Below the pieces are notes generated by a model that was not told the origin of the DNA, did no database searches, and saw nothing but the letters and a program-made list of their open reading frames with translations. A stretch of 64,000 nucleotides of DNA from an uncultured Prochlorococcus sp. (GTDB taxonomy: Bacteria > Cyanobacteriota > Cyanobacteriia > PCC-6307 > Cyanobiaceae), in the NCBI RefSeq assembly GCF_902616385.1, contig NZ_CACMSM010000005.1, positions 1 through 64,000 on the forward strand, read 5' to 3'. Shown piece by piece: positions 1-8,548 of this stretch (position 1 is the first letter of the stretch; each line of letters starts with the position of its first letter). Both the position numbers and the translations under genes were made by a program.

Positions 1-1109
1 ATTAAGTTTAATTTCTTAACTGTAGGAATTAGGGCTTCATAAACTAATTTTCCAACAATCCAACTGACTTTTTTTGGCTGTTTTACTTTTTGGGGTAGGT
101 TCTGAGTCTTGTCTTTTAATGCTTCTAGAAAGTTTCTAATAGTCCCAACTCCATTATATTCTTGTGGCATATTTTCGTAGGTTTTGTAACTAGGTAAATT
201 TGTACCAGCAATTAAATACCATTCGTCTGATAGCCAACAAAAACGAGTCCCAAGGGTATTTTGTAGAGAGGCTTGAATTCTCTCTACTTGTTTAATAGTT
301 TTTTTTGCGTATTCTGGGCTGATTGATTTCAATCCATCATTTTCAGGTCTAAATTTTGTAAGTCCTACAGGAACTATTGCGACTGAAAGTACTGTTTGAG
401 TAGTTTTTTTGTTGAATTCAGCAAGTTCTAAAATTGATTTCTCAAGAATATCCCCATCATTTATATCTGGACAAACAACAATTTGAGCATGTATTTGAAT
501 AGAGTTTTCTTCAAACCACGAAATTTGATCAAGTATCACTCCTGCTTTTTTATTTTTTAATAATTTTTCTCTTGTGGCGGGATCAGTAGCATGAACTGAA
601 ATAAAAAGTGGGGACAGTTTTTGCATCGCAATTCTTTCCCAGTCTTCTTTTTTTAAATTCGTAAGAGTTAAATAAGAGCCATATAGGAAACTTAATCTAT
701 AATCATCATCTTTTACATATAGGCTTTTTCTTTTACCACTTGGCTGTTGATCAATAAAACAAAATGGACATCTATTATTGCATTGCTTGATTGAATCAAA
801 TAATGCATCTTTAAAATTTATACCTAAATTAACGTCTTGATCTTTTTCAATATTTATATTGTGAATCTCATGATTTTTATCTAAAACTGATATGTCTAAA
901 ATTTCTTCACTAATCAGAATCTGATAATCAATTAAATCTCTTGGTTTTTTCCCATTAATACTAATAATTGAATCACCTGATTCAAATCCTATCTCTTCAG
1001 CAATAGAGTTAGCTTCAATACTTTCAATTTCTGCAGGGTTTATTTTATAACTAATATTAGGAACCAAAAGATCAATAGGATCTTTCGTGTAATTAATTTC
1101 TTGCCACAC
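1..1109 (-). CDS. DUF512 / PDZ-like radical SAM protein (3' end outside window)
   Basis: The reading frame runs off the left edge without a stop, so the C-terminus is missing. I place the start at the GTG at 1107-1109, from which the protein begins MWQEINYTKD. Residues about 15-60 look like a PDZ-type peptide-binding segment (EEIGFESGDSIISINGKKPR). A cysteine cluster CNNRCPFC at residues 110-117 has the CxxxCxxC spacing of a radical SAM 4Fe-4S site. The C-terminal half resembles DUF512. This architecture is a known cyanobacterial family of Fe-S oxidoreductases whose substrate is not established. It is transcribed away from the DUF3120 gene across a 178-bp spacer in which I see no gene. Confidence 0.85.
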   Translation of the reverse strand, partial: MWQEINYTKDPIDLLVPNISYKINPAEIESIEANSIAEEIGFESGDSIISINGKKPRDLIDYQILISEEILDISVLDKNHEIHNINIEKDQDVNLGINFKDALFDSIKQCNNRCPFCFIDQQPSGKRKSLYVKDDDYRLSFLYGSYLTLTNLKKEDWERIAMQKLSPLFISVHATDPATREKLLKNKKAGVILDQISWFEENSIQIHAQIVVCPDINDGDILEKSILELAEFNKKTTQTVLSVAIVPVGLTKFRPENDGLKSISPEYAKKTIKQVERIQASLQNTLGTRFCWLSDEWYLIAGTNLPSYKTYENMPQEYNGVGTIRNFLEALKDKTQNLPQKVKQPKKVSWIVGKLVYEALIPTVKKLNL

Positions 1110-1287
1110 AATTTAAGGCCAAATACTTATATTTATATTTATTCTAAACTTATATGTGACTCAAAGTGTATTAAATACTTTTAAAAAACTAAATGTAGAT
1201 GTGAAATTATGGGCCTTTTATTTATTAAAATATGGCATTCGCAGTTTTTTAAAACACGATTTAGATTAATTAAAATAACCTTTTTCA

Positions 1288-2055
1288 TTGAAAGAATTAA
1301 TTACAAAAAATTTAGAAGTAAAAGATAAATTCAACTATGAATCCCATAAGACAGTTGATTCATACGAAAATAGTTTTTTATCAAATCCTATATCTTTAAG
1401 ATTGTGGTCTTCTTTTTTTGTAATTCTACCTATTTTTGTTCAAGCCCCTTGGGTTAGATTTGAACCAATAAGTGCTCTTTGTTTTACTTTTGTTATTGTC
1501 TTAGTGGCAATTGTTTTGAATCAGAAAGGATCAAATAGGTGGTTTATTGTCAGTTCATTATTACTTGGTATATCAGGTAGTTGGCTTGGTGGATGTTTGT
1601 TCTGGGGATGGTTAAGTCCATTTCCTATCCTACACATACCTGTAGAAGCTGTAGTTCTCCCATTAGCTTTAATTGGATTTGGTACTAATTGGAAAATAGG
1701 TTCAAGTTTTTATATCTCTTCTTTATTTGGAACCGCAGTTACCGACATTACAATATTTTTAATCGGAATCATGGATCAATGGAGGCAGGTAATTACAGCA
1801 GATTCTGAAAATGCACCCATAATTCTTCAAAAAACTTCAGAGAGTCTTATTCAAATAAAATCATTATCTATTATCGTTTTTGTTGCTCTTATACTTTGGT
1901 TTATTTCAAAAGAAATTTTAGATTCTGGCACAATTAATACTACTAGTGGTAAAGCACTCTTAGTTGCTGGTTACGTAATTCAAACGACATTAATTGTTGA
2001 TGGTATTTTTATTGTTTTAGCAATTCTGCAACCAACTTTTAGTGGATTGGTTTAA
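1288..2055 (+). CDS. DUF3120 integral membrane protein
   Basis: A 255-residue, strongly hydrophobic protein with about six to seven predicted membrane segments after a polar N-terminus of roughly 35 residues. The stretch APWVRFEPISAL and the Gly/Trp-rich segment ISGSWLGGCLFWGWLSPFP are typical of the cyanobacterial DUF3120 family, whose function is unknown. The only usable start is a TTG at 1288. Its TAA stop shares one base with the ATG of nadB (TAATG), so the two genes are almost certainly translationally coupled. The link to NAD synthesis is positional only. Confidence 0.8.
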   Translation: MKELITKNLEVKDKFNYESHKTVDSYENSFLSNPISLRLWSSFFVILPIFVQAPWVRFEPISALCFTFVIVLVAIVLNQKGSNRWFIVSSLLLGISGSWLGGCLFWGWLSPFPILHIPVEAVVLPLALIGFGTNWKIGSSFYISSLFGTAVTDITIFLIGIMDQWRQVITADSENAPIILQKTSESLIQIKSLSIIVFVALILWFISKEILDSGTINTTSGKALLVAGYVIQTTLIVDGIFIVLAILQPTFSGLV

Positions 2056-3722
2056 TGTTAAGGCCTCCATTTTCGCAAGAACCGATACCAATAAATAATT
2101 GGGATGTCATCGTTATAGGCGCTGGAGCTGCTGGCCTTATGACTTGTCTCGAATTGCCCTCAACTTTAAAAGTGCTTCTTTTAAATAGAAATACTAGTAA
2201 GGTATCTTCCAGTAGATGGGCTCAAGGAGGAATTGCATCTGTTGTTAGACAAGATGATTCATTTGATCTTCATGCTGAGGATACTTTAAAAGCAGGAGAT
2301 GGACTATGTGATTTTCAAGCTGTAAAAATGCTAGTTAAAGAAGCTCCAGGTTGTGTAGAAAGGTTGCAGAATTTAGGGATGATTTTTGATCAAAGTTCTG
2401 ATCAACTAGCTACTACCTTGGAAGCAGCCCATTCAAGAAGAAGAGTTTTACATGTTAAAGATCGTACTGGACGAGCATTAGTTGAAGTTCTAGAAGATCA
2501 TATTGAGAATCAAAAAAATATTCTTCACTGCAGGGGTGTAAGAGTAACTGAACTTCTCATTGAAAATAATGAATGTAGAGGAGTTCAGGTTCTTGATGGA
2601 GCAAATTTATATTGGATCAAATCTAGAGCTGTTGTTTTGGCTACAGGTGGGGGTGGGCACTTATTTACAAATACAACAAATCCTGCTCAATCCTCTGGTG
2701 AAGGGATTGCTCTTGCATGGAAAGCAGGAGCTGCTATCGAAGATTTAGAGTTCGTGCAATTTCATCCAACAGCTTTAAAATTTTATGGTGCACCTTGCTT
2801 CTTAATTTCTGAGGCACTTAGAGGGGAAGGAGCGATTTTAGTTGATAAAAATGGTGAAAGTCCAGTTAAAAATCTTGAAAATCGTGATCTAGCTACTAGA
2901 GATCAGGTCAGTAGAGCAATTATGAAAAATATGCATGATAATAATGTAGACCATGTTGGCTTAGATCTTCGGTATATTGACCCAGAAAAAATTGTAGAGC
3001 GCTTCCCCACTATCTTAAGTCGATGTCAGGATTATGGCGTTAATCCTTTAAATGAGGTTATTCCTGTAGCTCCTGCAGCTCATTATTGGATGGGAGGTGT
3101 TAAAACTGATCTAAATGCATCTTCAACAAGAAAAGGATTATATGCCGTTGGAGAAGTTGCTTCTACAGGTGTGCATGGTGCTAATAGACTGGCAAGTAAT
3201 TCACTGATGGAGTGTCTTGTTTTCGCAAGAAAAATGTCTTCAATTGTTTTGAATGACCTTTCTAAAGTTGAACAATTTGATAGATCATTTCAAGAGTTTG
3301 ATATTGAAGATCCTAAAGAAGATCAAATTTCTATAATTGCTGAAAAAATTGATGAACTAAGAAAACTTTGTTGGTTAAATTTAGGTGTATCTCGAAATAA
3401 GGTAAATATGAGTAAATTCTTAAATTACATTCAAAATGATATAAATAAATTAAATAAAAATGATTTATTAAATAGTCTTGAAAAAATAAAATTTGATCAA
3501 AATATAAAACTTAGTGAACGCAATAGGAGAGCATTAAATCTTTTACTTGATTTAAAGAATAGACAAATAACCACCATAACTTTATTAAAAGCTTGTCTAT
3601 TTAGAGAAGAGAGTAGAGGAGGGCATTATAGAGATGATTTCCCTGATAAAGATAAAAATTGGGAATGCCATACTAGACAACAGTTAGATCAAAAAATTCA
3701 AAAAAGATTTATTAAAAATTAA
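2055..3722 (+). CDS. nadB: L-aspartate oxidase
   Basis: Oxidises L-aspartate to iminoaspartate, the first committed step of de novo NAD synthesis; NadA then makes quinolinate. The FAD-binding motif GAGAAG lies at residues 22-27. The family segment SSRWAQGGIASV follows near residue 52, and the catalytic region EALRGEGA and the late FAD-contacting segment GVHGANRLASNSLMECLVF are all present. At 555 residues it has the normal succinate dehydrogenase/fumarate reductase flavoprotein layout with a helical C-terminal domain. It overlaps the DUF3120 gene by one base, and its end overlaps the convergent VKOR gene by 11 bp. The C-terminal domain is rich in Lys and Asn, as elsewhere in this AT-rich genome. 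Confidence 0.95.
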   Translation: MLRPPFSQEPIPINNWDVIVIGAGAAGLMTCLELPSTLKVLLLNRNTSKVSSSRWAQGGIASVVRQDDSFDLHAEDTLKAGDGLCDFQAVKMLVKEAPGCVERLQNLGMIFDQSSDQLATTLEAAHSRRRVLHVKDRTGRALVEVLEDHIENQKNILHCRGVRVTELLIENNECRGVQVLDGANLYWIKSRAVVLATGGGGHLFTNTTNPAQSSGEGIALAWKAGAAIEDLEFVQFHPTALKFYGAPCFLISEALRGEGAILVDKNGESPVKNLENRDLATRDQVSRAIMKNMHDNNVDHVGLDLRYIDPEKIVERFPTILSRCQDYGVNPLNEVIPVAPAAHYWMGGVKTDLNASSTRKGLYAVGEVASTGVHGANRLASNSLMECLVFARKMSSIVLNDLSKVEQFDRSFQEFDIEDPKEDQISIIAEKIDELRKLCWLNLGVSRNKVNMSKFLNYIQNDINKLNKNDLLNSLEKIKFDQNIKLSERNRRALNLLLDLKNRQITTITLLKACLFREESRGGHYRDDFPDKDKNWECHTRQQLDQKIQKRFIKN

Positions 3723-4647
3723 GATCTCCTTGATAGTCTGTTTTTGTTGCTAATTCTTTTAAGTCACGCGTACCACTAATAATTTCTCCATTTATTTCCC
3801 AAGAAGGAAATCCACTAATTTCTTTTGTTTGGCATAGCTCATACTCATTATCTTTACCATCTTTAGCACATTCAACTACTTTTAATTCTTTAACTGCTTC
3901 CTTACCAAATAATTGTTTCTGATCGTGGCAATGCGGGCACCAGTATGCACTATACATAACAATATTGTTTGCACTTAAAAATTTTGCAAACTTTACCTTC
4001 TGGGGAGAGCTTGAAGTGGTTATTAATGGCGATACATTTTCAGTGGGGTTTGCAACATCGATAGCCTTCGAGGGGTCAACGTTTGTTGACCAAATTAGGC
4101 CCCCCAGCAGGATACTAATGGCTACAATGAAACCTCTAAAAATCATAGGTTCTCTACTTTCAAACTTTGCTCCAATCATAGAAATTATAAAGATAGAAAT
4201 CGATAAAATTGCTGAAAGTATACAAAAAAAGCAATATGCTTGAATCTTAAAAAACATTATATTTATCAATAAAAAGCTAAATGTTGATGACGCACAAGAA
4301 ATTAGAAATACTAACCACCATAAAAACTTATTTATTTTTTCTTTTGGGGAAATTAAATTAAGTGAGAGTATTATTGTGATAACTAATATTGATAAATATG
4401 TTATGAATCCAGCTAATGAGAGAGGTATATTAACTTGATTATTTTCAAATAAAGTACCCCAAGGACTATTTAAAACTGTTTCACAACCATTTTGTATCCC
4501 TGGGCATGAAAGCGAAGTAAATAATCCCCAGTTTTTTAAAGTGATTGAACCTGTATCAACTATGCCTATAGTGCTAAGAATTGCTATTATAATTTTTGGC
4601 CATTTCAAATCTTTTTTATTTCTTCTGTTTAAAGTCTTAAGAGCCAT
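3712..4647 (-). CDS. Vitamin K epoxide reductase (VKOR)-thioredoxin fusion
   Basis: A membrane thiol oxidase predicted to make disulfides in the thylakoid lumen/periplasm using quinone as electron acceptor. The VKOR domain (about residues 15-185) has several transmembrane helices, the loop cysteines C48 and C55, and the active-site pair CFFC at residues 139-142. A linker leads to a thioredoxin-like domain with CPHC at residues 237-240 and the cis-Pro region SGFPSWEI. This is the domain order of the cyanobacterial and plant (LTO1-type) fusion, which in plants supports photosystem II assembly. It is divergent from rimO across about 105 bp. The predicted lumenal thioredoxin domain is the likely redox partner. 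Confidence 0.92.
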   Translation of the reverse strand: MALKTLNRRNKKDLKWPKIIIAILSTIGIVDTGSITLKNWGLFTSLSCPGIQNGCETVLNSPWGTLFENNQVNIPLSLAGFITYLSILVITIILSLNLISPKEKINKFLWWLVFLISCASSTFSFLLINIMFFKIQAYCFFCILSAILSISIFIISMIGAKFESREPMIFRGFIVAISILLGGLIWSTNVDPSKAIDVANPTENVSPLITTSSSPQKVKFAKFLSANNIVMYSAYWCPHCHDQKQLFGKEAVKELKVVECAKDGKDNEYELCQTKEISGFPSWEINGEIISGTRDLKELATKTDYQGDLNF

Positions 4648-4731
4648 ACAAAAAGAAAGTTTGTTATTTACATTATCTATCCTAATATTATCTTGGCATG
4701 AGAGTTATATCCGAAATGCTGTTTAAATCTT

Positions 4732-4737
4732 ATAATT
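4732..4737 (+). promoter_or_regulatory. Putative -10 element of rimO
   Basis: A perfect TATAAT lies 15 bases upstream of the GTG start of rimO. A start from it would give a leader of only about 10 nt. The -35 region is not convincing, which is common in cyanobacteria. Confidence 0.4.
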
Positions 4738-4752
4738 CTTATTTCTTAAGTT

Positions 4753-6117
4753 GTGAAACAAAATAATCTCAATGTAAAAGAAAAAAAACTATCTAAGATT
4801 GCATTCAGTCATGTTGGTTGTGAGAAAAATCTTGTTGATACTGAACATATGCAAGGCTTATTAGATAAAGAGGGTTATGAAGTTGACAGCAATATAAATG
4901 ATGCAAATGTTGTTGTTGTAAATACCTGCAGTTTTATTGAAACAGCTAGAGAAGAATCTATTAGAAAAATTCTAGAATATACAAATCAAGGAAAGGAAGT
5001 AATAGTTGCAGGCTGTATGGCTCAGCATTTTAAAGATGAGCTTATAAGAGAAATCCCTGAAATAAAAGGTTTAGTTGGAACTGGAGATTATCAAAAGATA
5101 GCCAAGGTTTTAGAAAGAGTAGAACAAGGGGAAATCGTTAATGAAGTTTCAAAAATACCGGAATTTATTGCAGATGAGGAAATACCTCGTTTTGTAGATA
5201 AAAACAAATTTGTTGCTTATCTTCGTATTGCTGAAGGTTGCAACTATAATTGCGCTTTTTGTATTATTCCTAAATTGAGAGGTCCCCAAAGAAGTAGAAC
5301 AATAGAATCTATAGTTTCAGAAGCCAAAAGTCTTGCAAAGCAGGGGATACAAGAAATCATATTAATTAGTCAAATAACAACTAATTATGGTCAAGATATT
5401 TATGGAAAACCATCATTAGCCAAACTTTTGAATGAGCTTTCTAAAGTTCCAATTCCTTGGATCAGGATACATTATGCTTATCCAACGGGTTTAACTGATG
5501 AAGTTATTAGAGCTTTCAAAGATTCAGAGAATATAGTGCCTTACTTTGATTTGCCACTTCAGCATAGTCATCCAGATGTGTTGAGGAGTATGAATAGACC
5601 TTGGCAGGCTTCTTTGAATGAATCTATTTTGGAGAAAATTAGAACAGAAATTCCATCTGCTGTATTAAGAACTAGTCTCATTGTTGGTTTCCCAGGAGAA
5701 AAAAAAGAACATTTTGAACATCTTCTGGAATTTTTGAATAGGCACAAATTTGATCATGTAGGAGTGTTTATTTTTTCTCCTGAGGACGGAACTGCAGCTT
5801 TTGATTTGCCAAATAGAGTATTACCAGGGGTTGCAGAAGCAAGAAAAGATAATGTTATTTCAGTTCAACAAAATATCTCTAAAGATAAAAATCAGGCATA
5901 TGTTGGTTCAAAAATGAAAGTTTTGGTAGAAAAAATATTAGATAATAACGAATTAATAGGTCGGTCCTACAATTTCGCTCCTGAAATTGACGGAAATGTG
6001 ATTTTATCTATTAATACTAAAAATGATTTGAAAAGTTATATTGGTAAATTTGTTGAAGTAAATATTTCTTTTGCTGATGAATATGATTTGTATGGAGAGA
6101 TTATTAAAATTTTGTAG
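4753..6117 (+). CDS. rimO: Ribosomal protein S12 methylthiotransferase RimO
   Basis: Adds a methylthio group to the conserved aspartate of ribosomal protein S12. The N-terminal UPF0004 domain carries its cluster cysteines in [14 protein letters not shown] (near residue 20), VNTCSF and AGCMAQ. The radical SAM cluster motif CNYNCAFC is at residues 163-170, and a C-terminal TRAM domain follows. The segment [10 protein letters not shown] separates RimO from the tRNA enzyme MiaB. The start is a GTG at 4753. Length is 454 residues, normal for the family. The stop lies three bases from the stop of convergent petL. Confidence 0.94.
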   Translation: MKQNNLNVKEKKLSKIAFSHVGCEKNLVDTEHMQGLLDKEGYEVDSNINDANVVVVNTCSFIETAREESIRKILEYTNQGKEVIVAGCMAQHFKDELIREIPEIKGLVGTGDYQKIAKVLERVEQGEIVNEVSKIPEFIADEEIPRFVDKNKFVAYLRIAEGCNYNCAFCIIPKLRGPQRSRTIESIVSEAKSLAKQGIQEIILISQITTNYGQDIYGKPSLAKLLNELSKVPIPWIRIHYAYPTGLTDEVIRAFKDSENIVPYFDLPLQHSHPDVLRSMNRPWQASLNESILEKIRTEIPSAVLRTSLIVGFPGEKKEHFEHLLEFLNRHKFDHVGVFIFSPEDGTAAFDLPNRVLPGVAEARKDNVISVQQNISKDKNQAYVGSKMKVLVEKILDNNELIGRSYNFAPEIDGNVILSINTKNDLKSYIGKFVEVNISFADEYDLYGEIIKIL

Positions 6118-6120
6118 TTT

Positions 6121-6213
6121 TTAAATTAATTTAACTGCTCTTAAGAGTTTATATAATGCGAAAGCAGCTCCAAAACCGAAACCAATAAATGCAAAATAGA
6201 AAATGATGTTCAT
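6121..6213 (-). CDS. petL: Cytochrome b6f complex subunit PetL (30 aa)
   Basis: A 30-residue ORF, ATG at 6211-6213, stop at 6121-6123. The protein starts MNIIFYFAFIGFGFG and ends in LLRAVKLI: one hydrophobic helix with a short basic tail. Length, single helix, N-terminal FYFAFI segment and the closing K-L-I motif match the PetL family, whose cyanobacterial members have about 32 residues and end in similar KSIKLI-type tails. PetL is a peripheral small subunit that stabilises the b6f dimer. It sits in the short gap between rimO and a DUF4346 gene and is easily missed by gene callers. The assignment is by similarity and context, since the protein is too short for firm proof. Confidence 0.75.
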   Translation of the reverse strand: MNIIFYFAFIGFGFGAAFALYKLLRAVKLI

Positions 6214-6277
6214 TAATTTTTTTATTTTTATTTAATTTAACATCAGATGAAAAGATTAGATTTTTTCGTTTAATTTC

Positions 6278-6664
6278 TTAATCTTGGATATATGGTAATT
6301 TTTTGTATAAACATTCTTCTGCTTTTTGGAGTTCCCGGCCTAAATATAGAGCATGATCGAATCTTGTTATTAAGTCATTTCTTTCTTCAGTGATCAATAT
6401 TCCAAGTTGTTTCGCACTAATTCCTTCAAAAACTTCATTACAAACTCTTTTATTTTGAGAGTCGCATTTAATTGGTTCATTTGTTTCTGGGTCAAGCGCA
6501 TAGCCTTCCTCATCGATGTTATTTAAAAAGTGCTCTAAAATTATTTTATTTTCTTCTAAATCTACTTTTATAATGAAATAACCGTTTGGATCTAAGTCTA
6601 TATATCGGTTGGATAGACTATTATCAATCTTTATTTTTTCATCTATACTTTTACTTGAATCCAT
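6278..6664 (-). CDS. DUF4346 family protein
   Basis: A 128-residue soluble protein. The segment NRYIDLDPNGYFIIKVD, then LEHFLNNIDEEGYALDPETNEP, are the recognisable signatures of DUF4346, a small domain widespread in cyanobacteria and also found attached to dihydropteroate synthase-like domains elsewhere. Here it is stand-alone. The C-terminal part (residues about 85-128) is predicted helical, with LGRELQKAEECL. No catalytic residues can be assigned and the function is unknown. It lies 64 bp upstream of petL on the same strand, so the two may be co-transcribed. Confidence 0.75.
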   Translation of the reverse strand: MDSSKSIDEKIKIDNSLSNRYIDLDPNGYFIIKVDLEENKIILEHFLNNIDEEGYALDPETNEPIKCDSQNKRVCNEVFEGISAKQLGILITEERNDLITRFDHALYLGRELQKAEECLYKKLPYIQD

Positions 6665-6725
6665 TTTGGGAATTTAATTTCAAACTATATTACTAATATA
6701 ATCTTTGGTACAGCCGAATAATTTT

Positions 6726-7880
6726 TTATTTAAAGGGTATAGATTTATTTTCAAAATCAATTTCCATCTCGGTTTTTTTATTTACTTCATTTAGCCAAGG
6801 ACTAATTATATTTTCCATATTTTTGTTAAACCATTTATGTAAGCTAGTGGTGCTTTTTGCAAAAAAGCCCCTCCGCCTTTTATGTTTACCACCCGCTCCA
6901 GGATCAAACAAATGGATACTATTTTTTATTGCCCATTCAATTGGCTGGTAATAGCATAATTCAAAATGTAAATTAGATATTTCTTCTTGACTACCCCAAT
7001 ATCTACCCCATAAGTTGTTTTGATTTTTAACGCACATCGACATAGCAAAAATTTCATTTGAATTATGTTTTGATGCACTAAAAAGTAAAAGATTTTTTTT
7101 ATTATCAACCAGTGTTTCGAAAAATGTAGATGTCAGATATTTACTTCCCCAAACTCCCCACCTCGAACAATGCTGTTCATAAAAATTATGCATTTTTTTG
7201 AGGATTTCTTGGTTGATATCATCTTCATTAAAAATTTCTACTTTAATATCTTGTTTAGTAATTGATTTTCTCTCTTTTTTTATATTTTTTCTCTGATTAG
7301 AGTTAAATCTAGAAAGAAAATCATTAAATGTTTTTTCTCCATTACTCCTCCATTCACTGCTGGAATTTATCCATTCATGGTATCCCAAAGATTTAAGATG
7401 GTTGCCCCAGCTTTCATCAATATATAAAAAATTACAACTTAGAATTTTGTTTGTAATCGCAAAGCTTTCGATGTGGTTTATAAGTAAATTTGTAATTTCT
7501 TTCTTGTCTTTATTTTTTTTATAAAGAAATTGATATCCATTTACAGGACTATAAGGACTCATTCCAATTAATTTAGGGTAATAATTTAAATTCAGCTCTT
7601 GAGCCAATCTTGCAAATGATTGGTCAAAAATGAATTCTCCATAGCTATGATTTTTTAAAAAAAGTGGGGCAATTCCTAATGTCTCTTCATTTTTATAAGC
7701 AACAAAATATAGAGGCTGCCAACCAGTTTCTCTTGAAACACTTTTAGAGATCTCAAGGTTTTTAATCCAAGTCCATTCATAAAATGGATTATTATTTTCA
7801 TTTGCTAATTCATTCCATATCTCCTTGGAGATTTCCTTGATTGACAATTTGACTTCAACTTTATGTTTTTTCTGGTTCAT
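6726..7880 (-). CDS. COG3146-type GNAT/FemAB-like N-acyltransferase
   Basis: A 384-residue protein of the COG3146 (DUF482) family of predicted acyltransferases with a GNAT/FemAB-like fold. Supporting segments are NPFYEWTWIKNLE at the N-terminus, the central SNQRKNIKKERKSI, and the C-terminal FDPGAGGKHKRRRGF, a hallmark of the family. Substrate is unknown; relatives are assigned only by fold. The start ATG is at 7880, 17 bp after the stop of the RibD-like reductase, which itself overlaps the pterin synthase gene. This arrangement makes it the last gene of a three-gene unit. Its inclusion could mean acylation of an amine on a pterin-derived product, but that is inference. Confidence 0.8.
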   Translation of the reverse strand: MNQKKHKVEVKLSIKEISKEIWNELANENNNPFYEWTWIKNLEISKSVSRETGWQPLYFVAYKNEETLGIAPLFLKNHSYGEFIFDQSFARLAQELNLNYYPKLIGMSPYSPVNGYQFLYKKNKDKKEITNLLINHIESFAITNKILSCNFLYIDESWGNHLKSLGYHEWINSSSEWRSNGEKTFNDFLSRFNSNQRKNIKKERKSITKQDIKVEIFNEDDINQEILKKMHNFYEQHCSRWGVWGSKYLTSTFFETLVDNKKNLLLFSASKHNSNEIFAMSMCVKNQNNLWGRYWGSQEEISNLHFELCYYQPIEWAIKNSIHLFDPGAGGKHKRRRGFFAKSTTSLHKWFNKNMENIISPWLNEVNKKTEMEIDFENKSIPFK

Positions 7881-7897
7881 TTATTATTGAAACTATT

Positions 7898-8548
7898 TCA
7901 AATCTTTTTGTAATGAACATGGATTTCATTATTCATTAAATTTTTAATTGATTTTATTTCCCATAGCCTTTTGAGATTAAAAATAGCATTTGTTTGTTCT
8001 GGAGGGATCCATGTATATCTACCTCCAATAATTCGTGGGATTATTGTAATTTTTATATCTGTTATTAGATCCTCTTTTATAAATGAATTTATAAGTTTTG
8101 CACCTCCTAAAAGAGCTAAATCATTTATCCCTTGTTTTTTAATTGAAATTAAAGTTTTTTTCCATGAATCTTCGAAAAAGAGTTCTCTCTCGAATTCATT
8201 ATTCGACGAATTATCAACTTTACTTGAGCTTATTAGCCATCTTCTAATTGGTTGACGAAAGTATTTCCAATTACTGTTAAATTTTTTGCTATTTGAAGCA
8301 ACCATAGAAATTGGTTGGCTTTTTGATATATTTAATTCGTTATTATCAGTAAGATTTTTAACTAGGTAAGTTGATTGATGAGCTATTAAAGTACCTAACC
8401 CAAAAATGGTAGCGTCAACCATTGATAAGTTTTGATTTAATATTTTTTTATCTTCATCACTTCCAAGATGCGATTCTCCACCTCCAGGAAATGCAATTCT
8501 CCCATCAAGACTTGATGCTATAACAATTATTACTCTTGGGATATTCAA
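7898..8548 (-). CDS. RibD C-terminal-type (dihydrofolate-reductase-like) reductase
   Basis: A 216-residue stand-alone reductase domain with the fold of the RibD C-terminus/DHFR. Motifs seen are VIASSLDGRIAFPGGGESHLGS at the N-terminus, ATIFGLGTL, and the NADPH-binding LALLGGAKLINSF near the middle. There is no deaminase domain, so it is not a bifunctional RibD. The start is a TTG at 8546-8548 that overlaps the TGA of the upstream double pterin synthase gene by 4 bp. Known relatives reduce either a riboflavin precursor or pterins/folate. The tight coupling to a pterin synthase favours a pterin-type substrate here; the substrate is not visible from sequence. Confidence 0.8.
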   Translation of the reverse strand: MNIPRVIIVIASSLDGRIAFPGGGESHLGSDEDKKILNQNLSMVDATIFGLGTLIAHQSTYLVKNLTDNNELNISKSQPISMVASNSKKFNSNWKYFRQPIRRWLISSSKVDNSSNNEFERELFFEDSWKKTLISIKKQGINDLALLGGAKLINSFIKEDLITDIKITIIPRIIGGRYTWIPPEQTNAIFNLKRLWEIKSIKNLMNNEIHVHYKKI

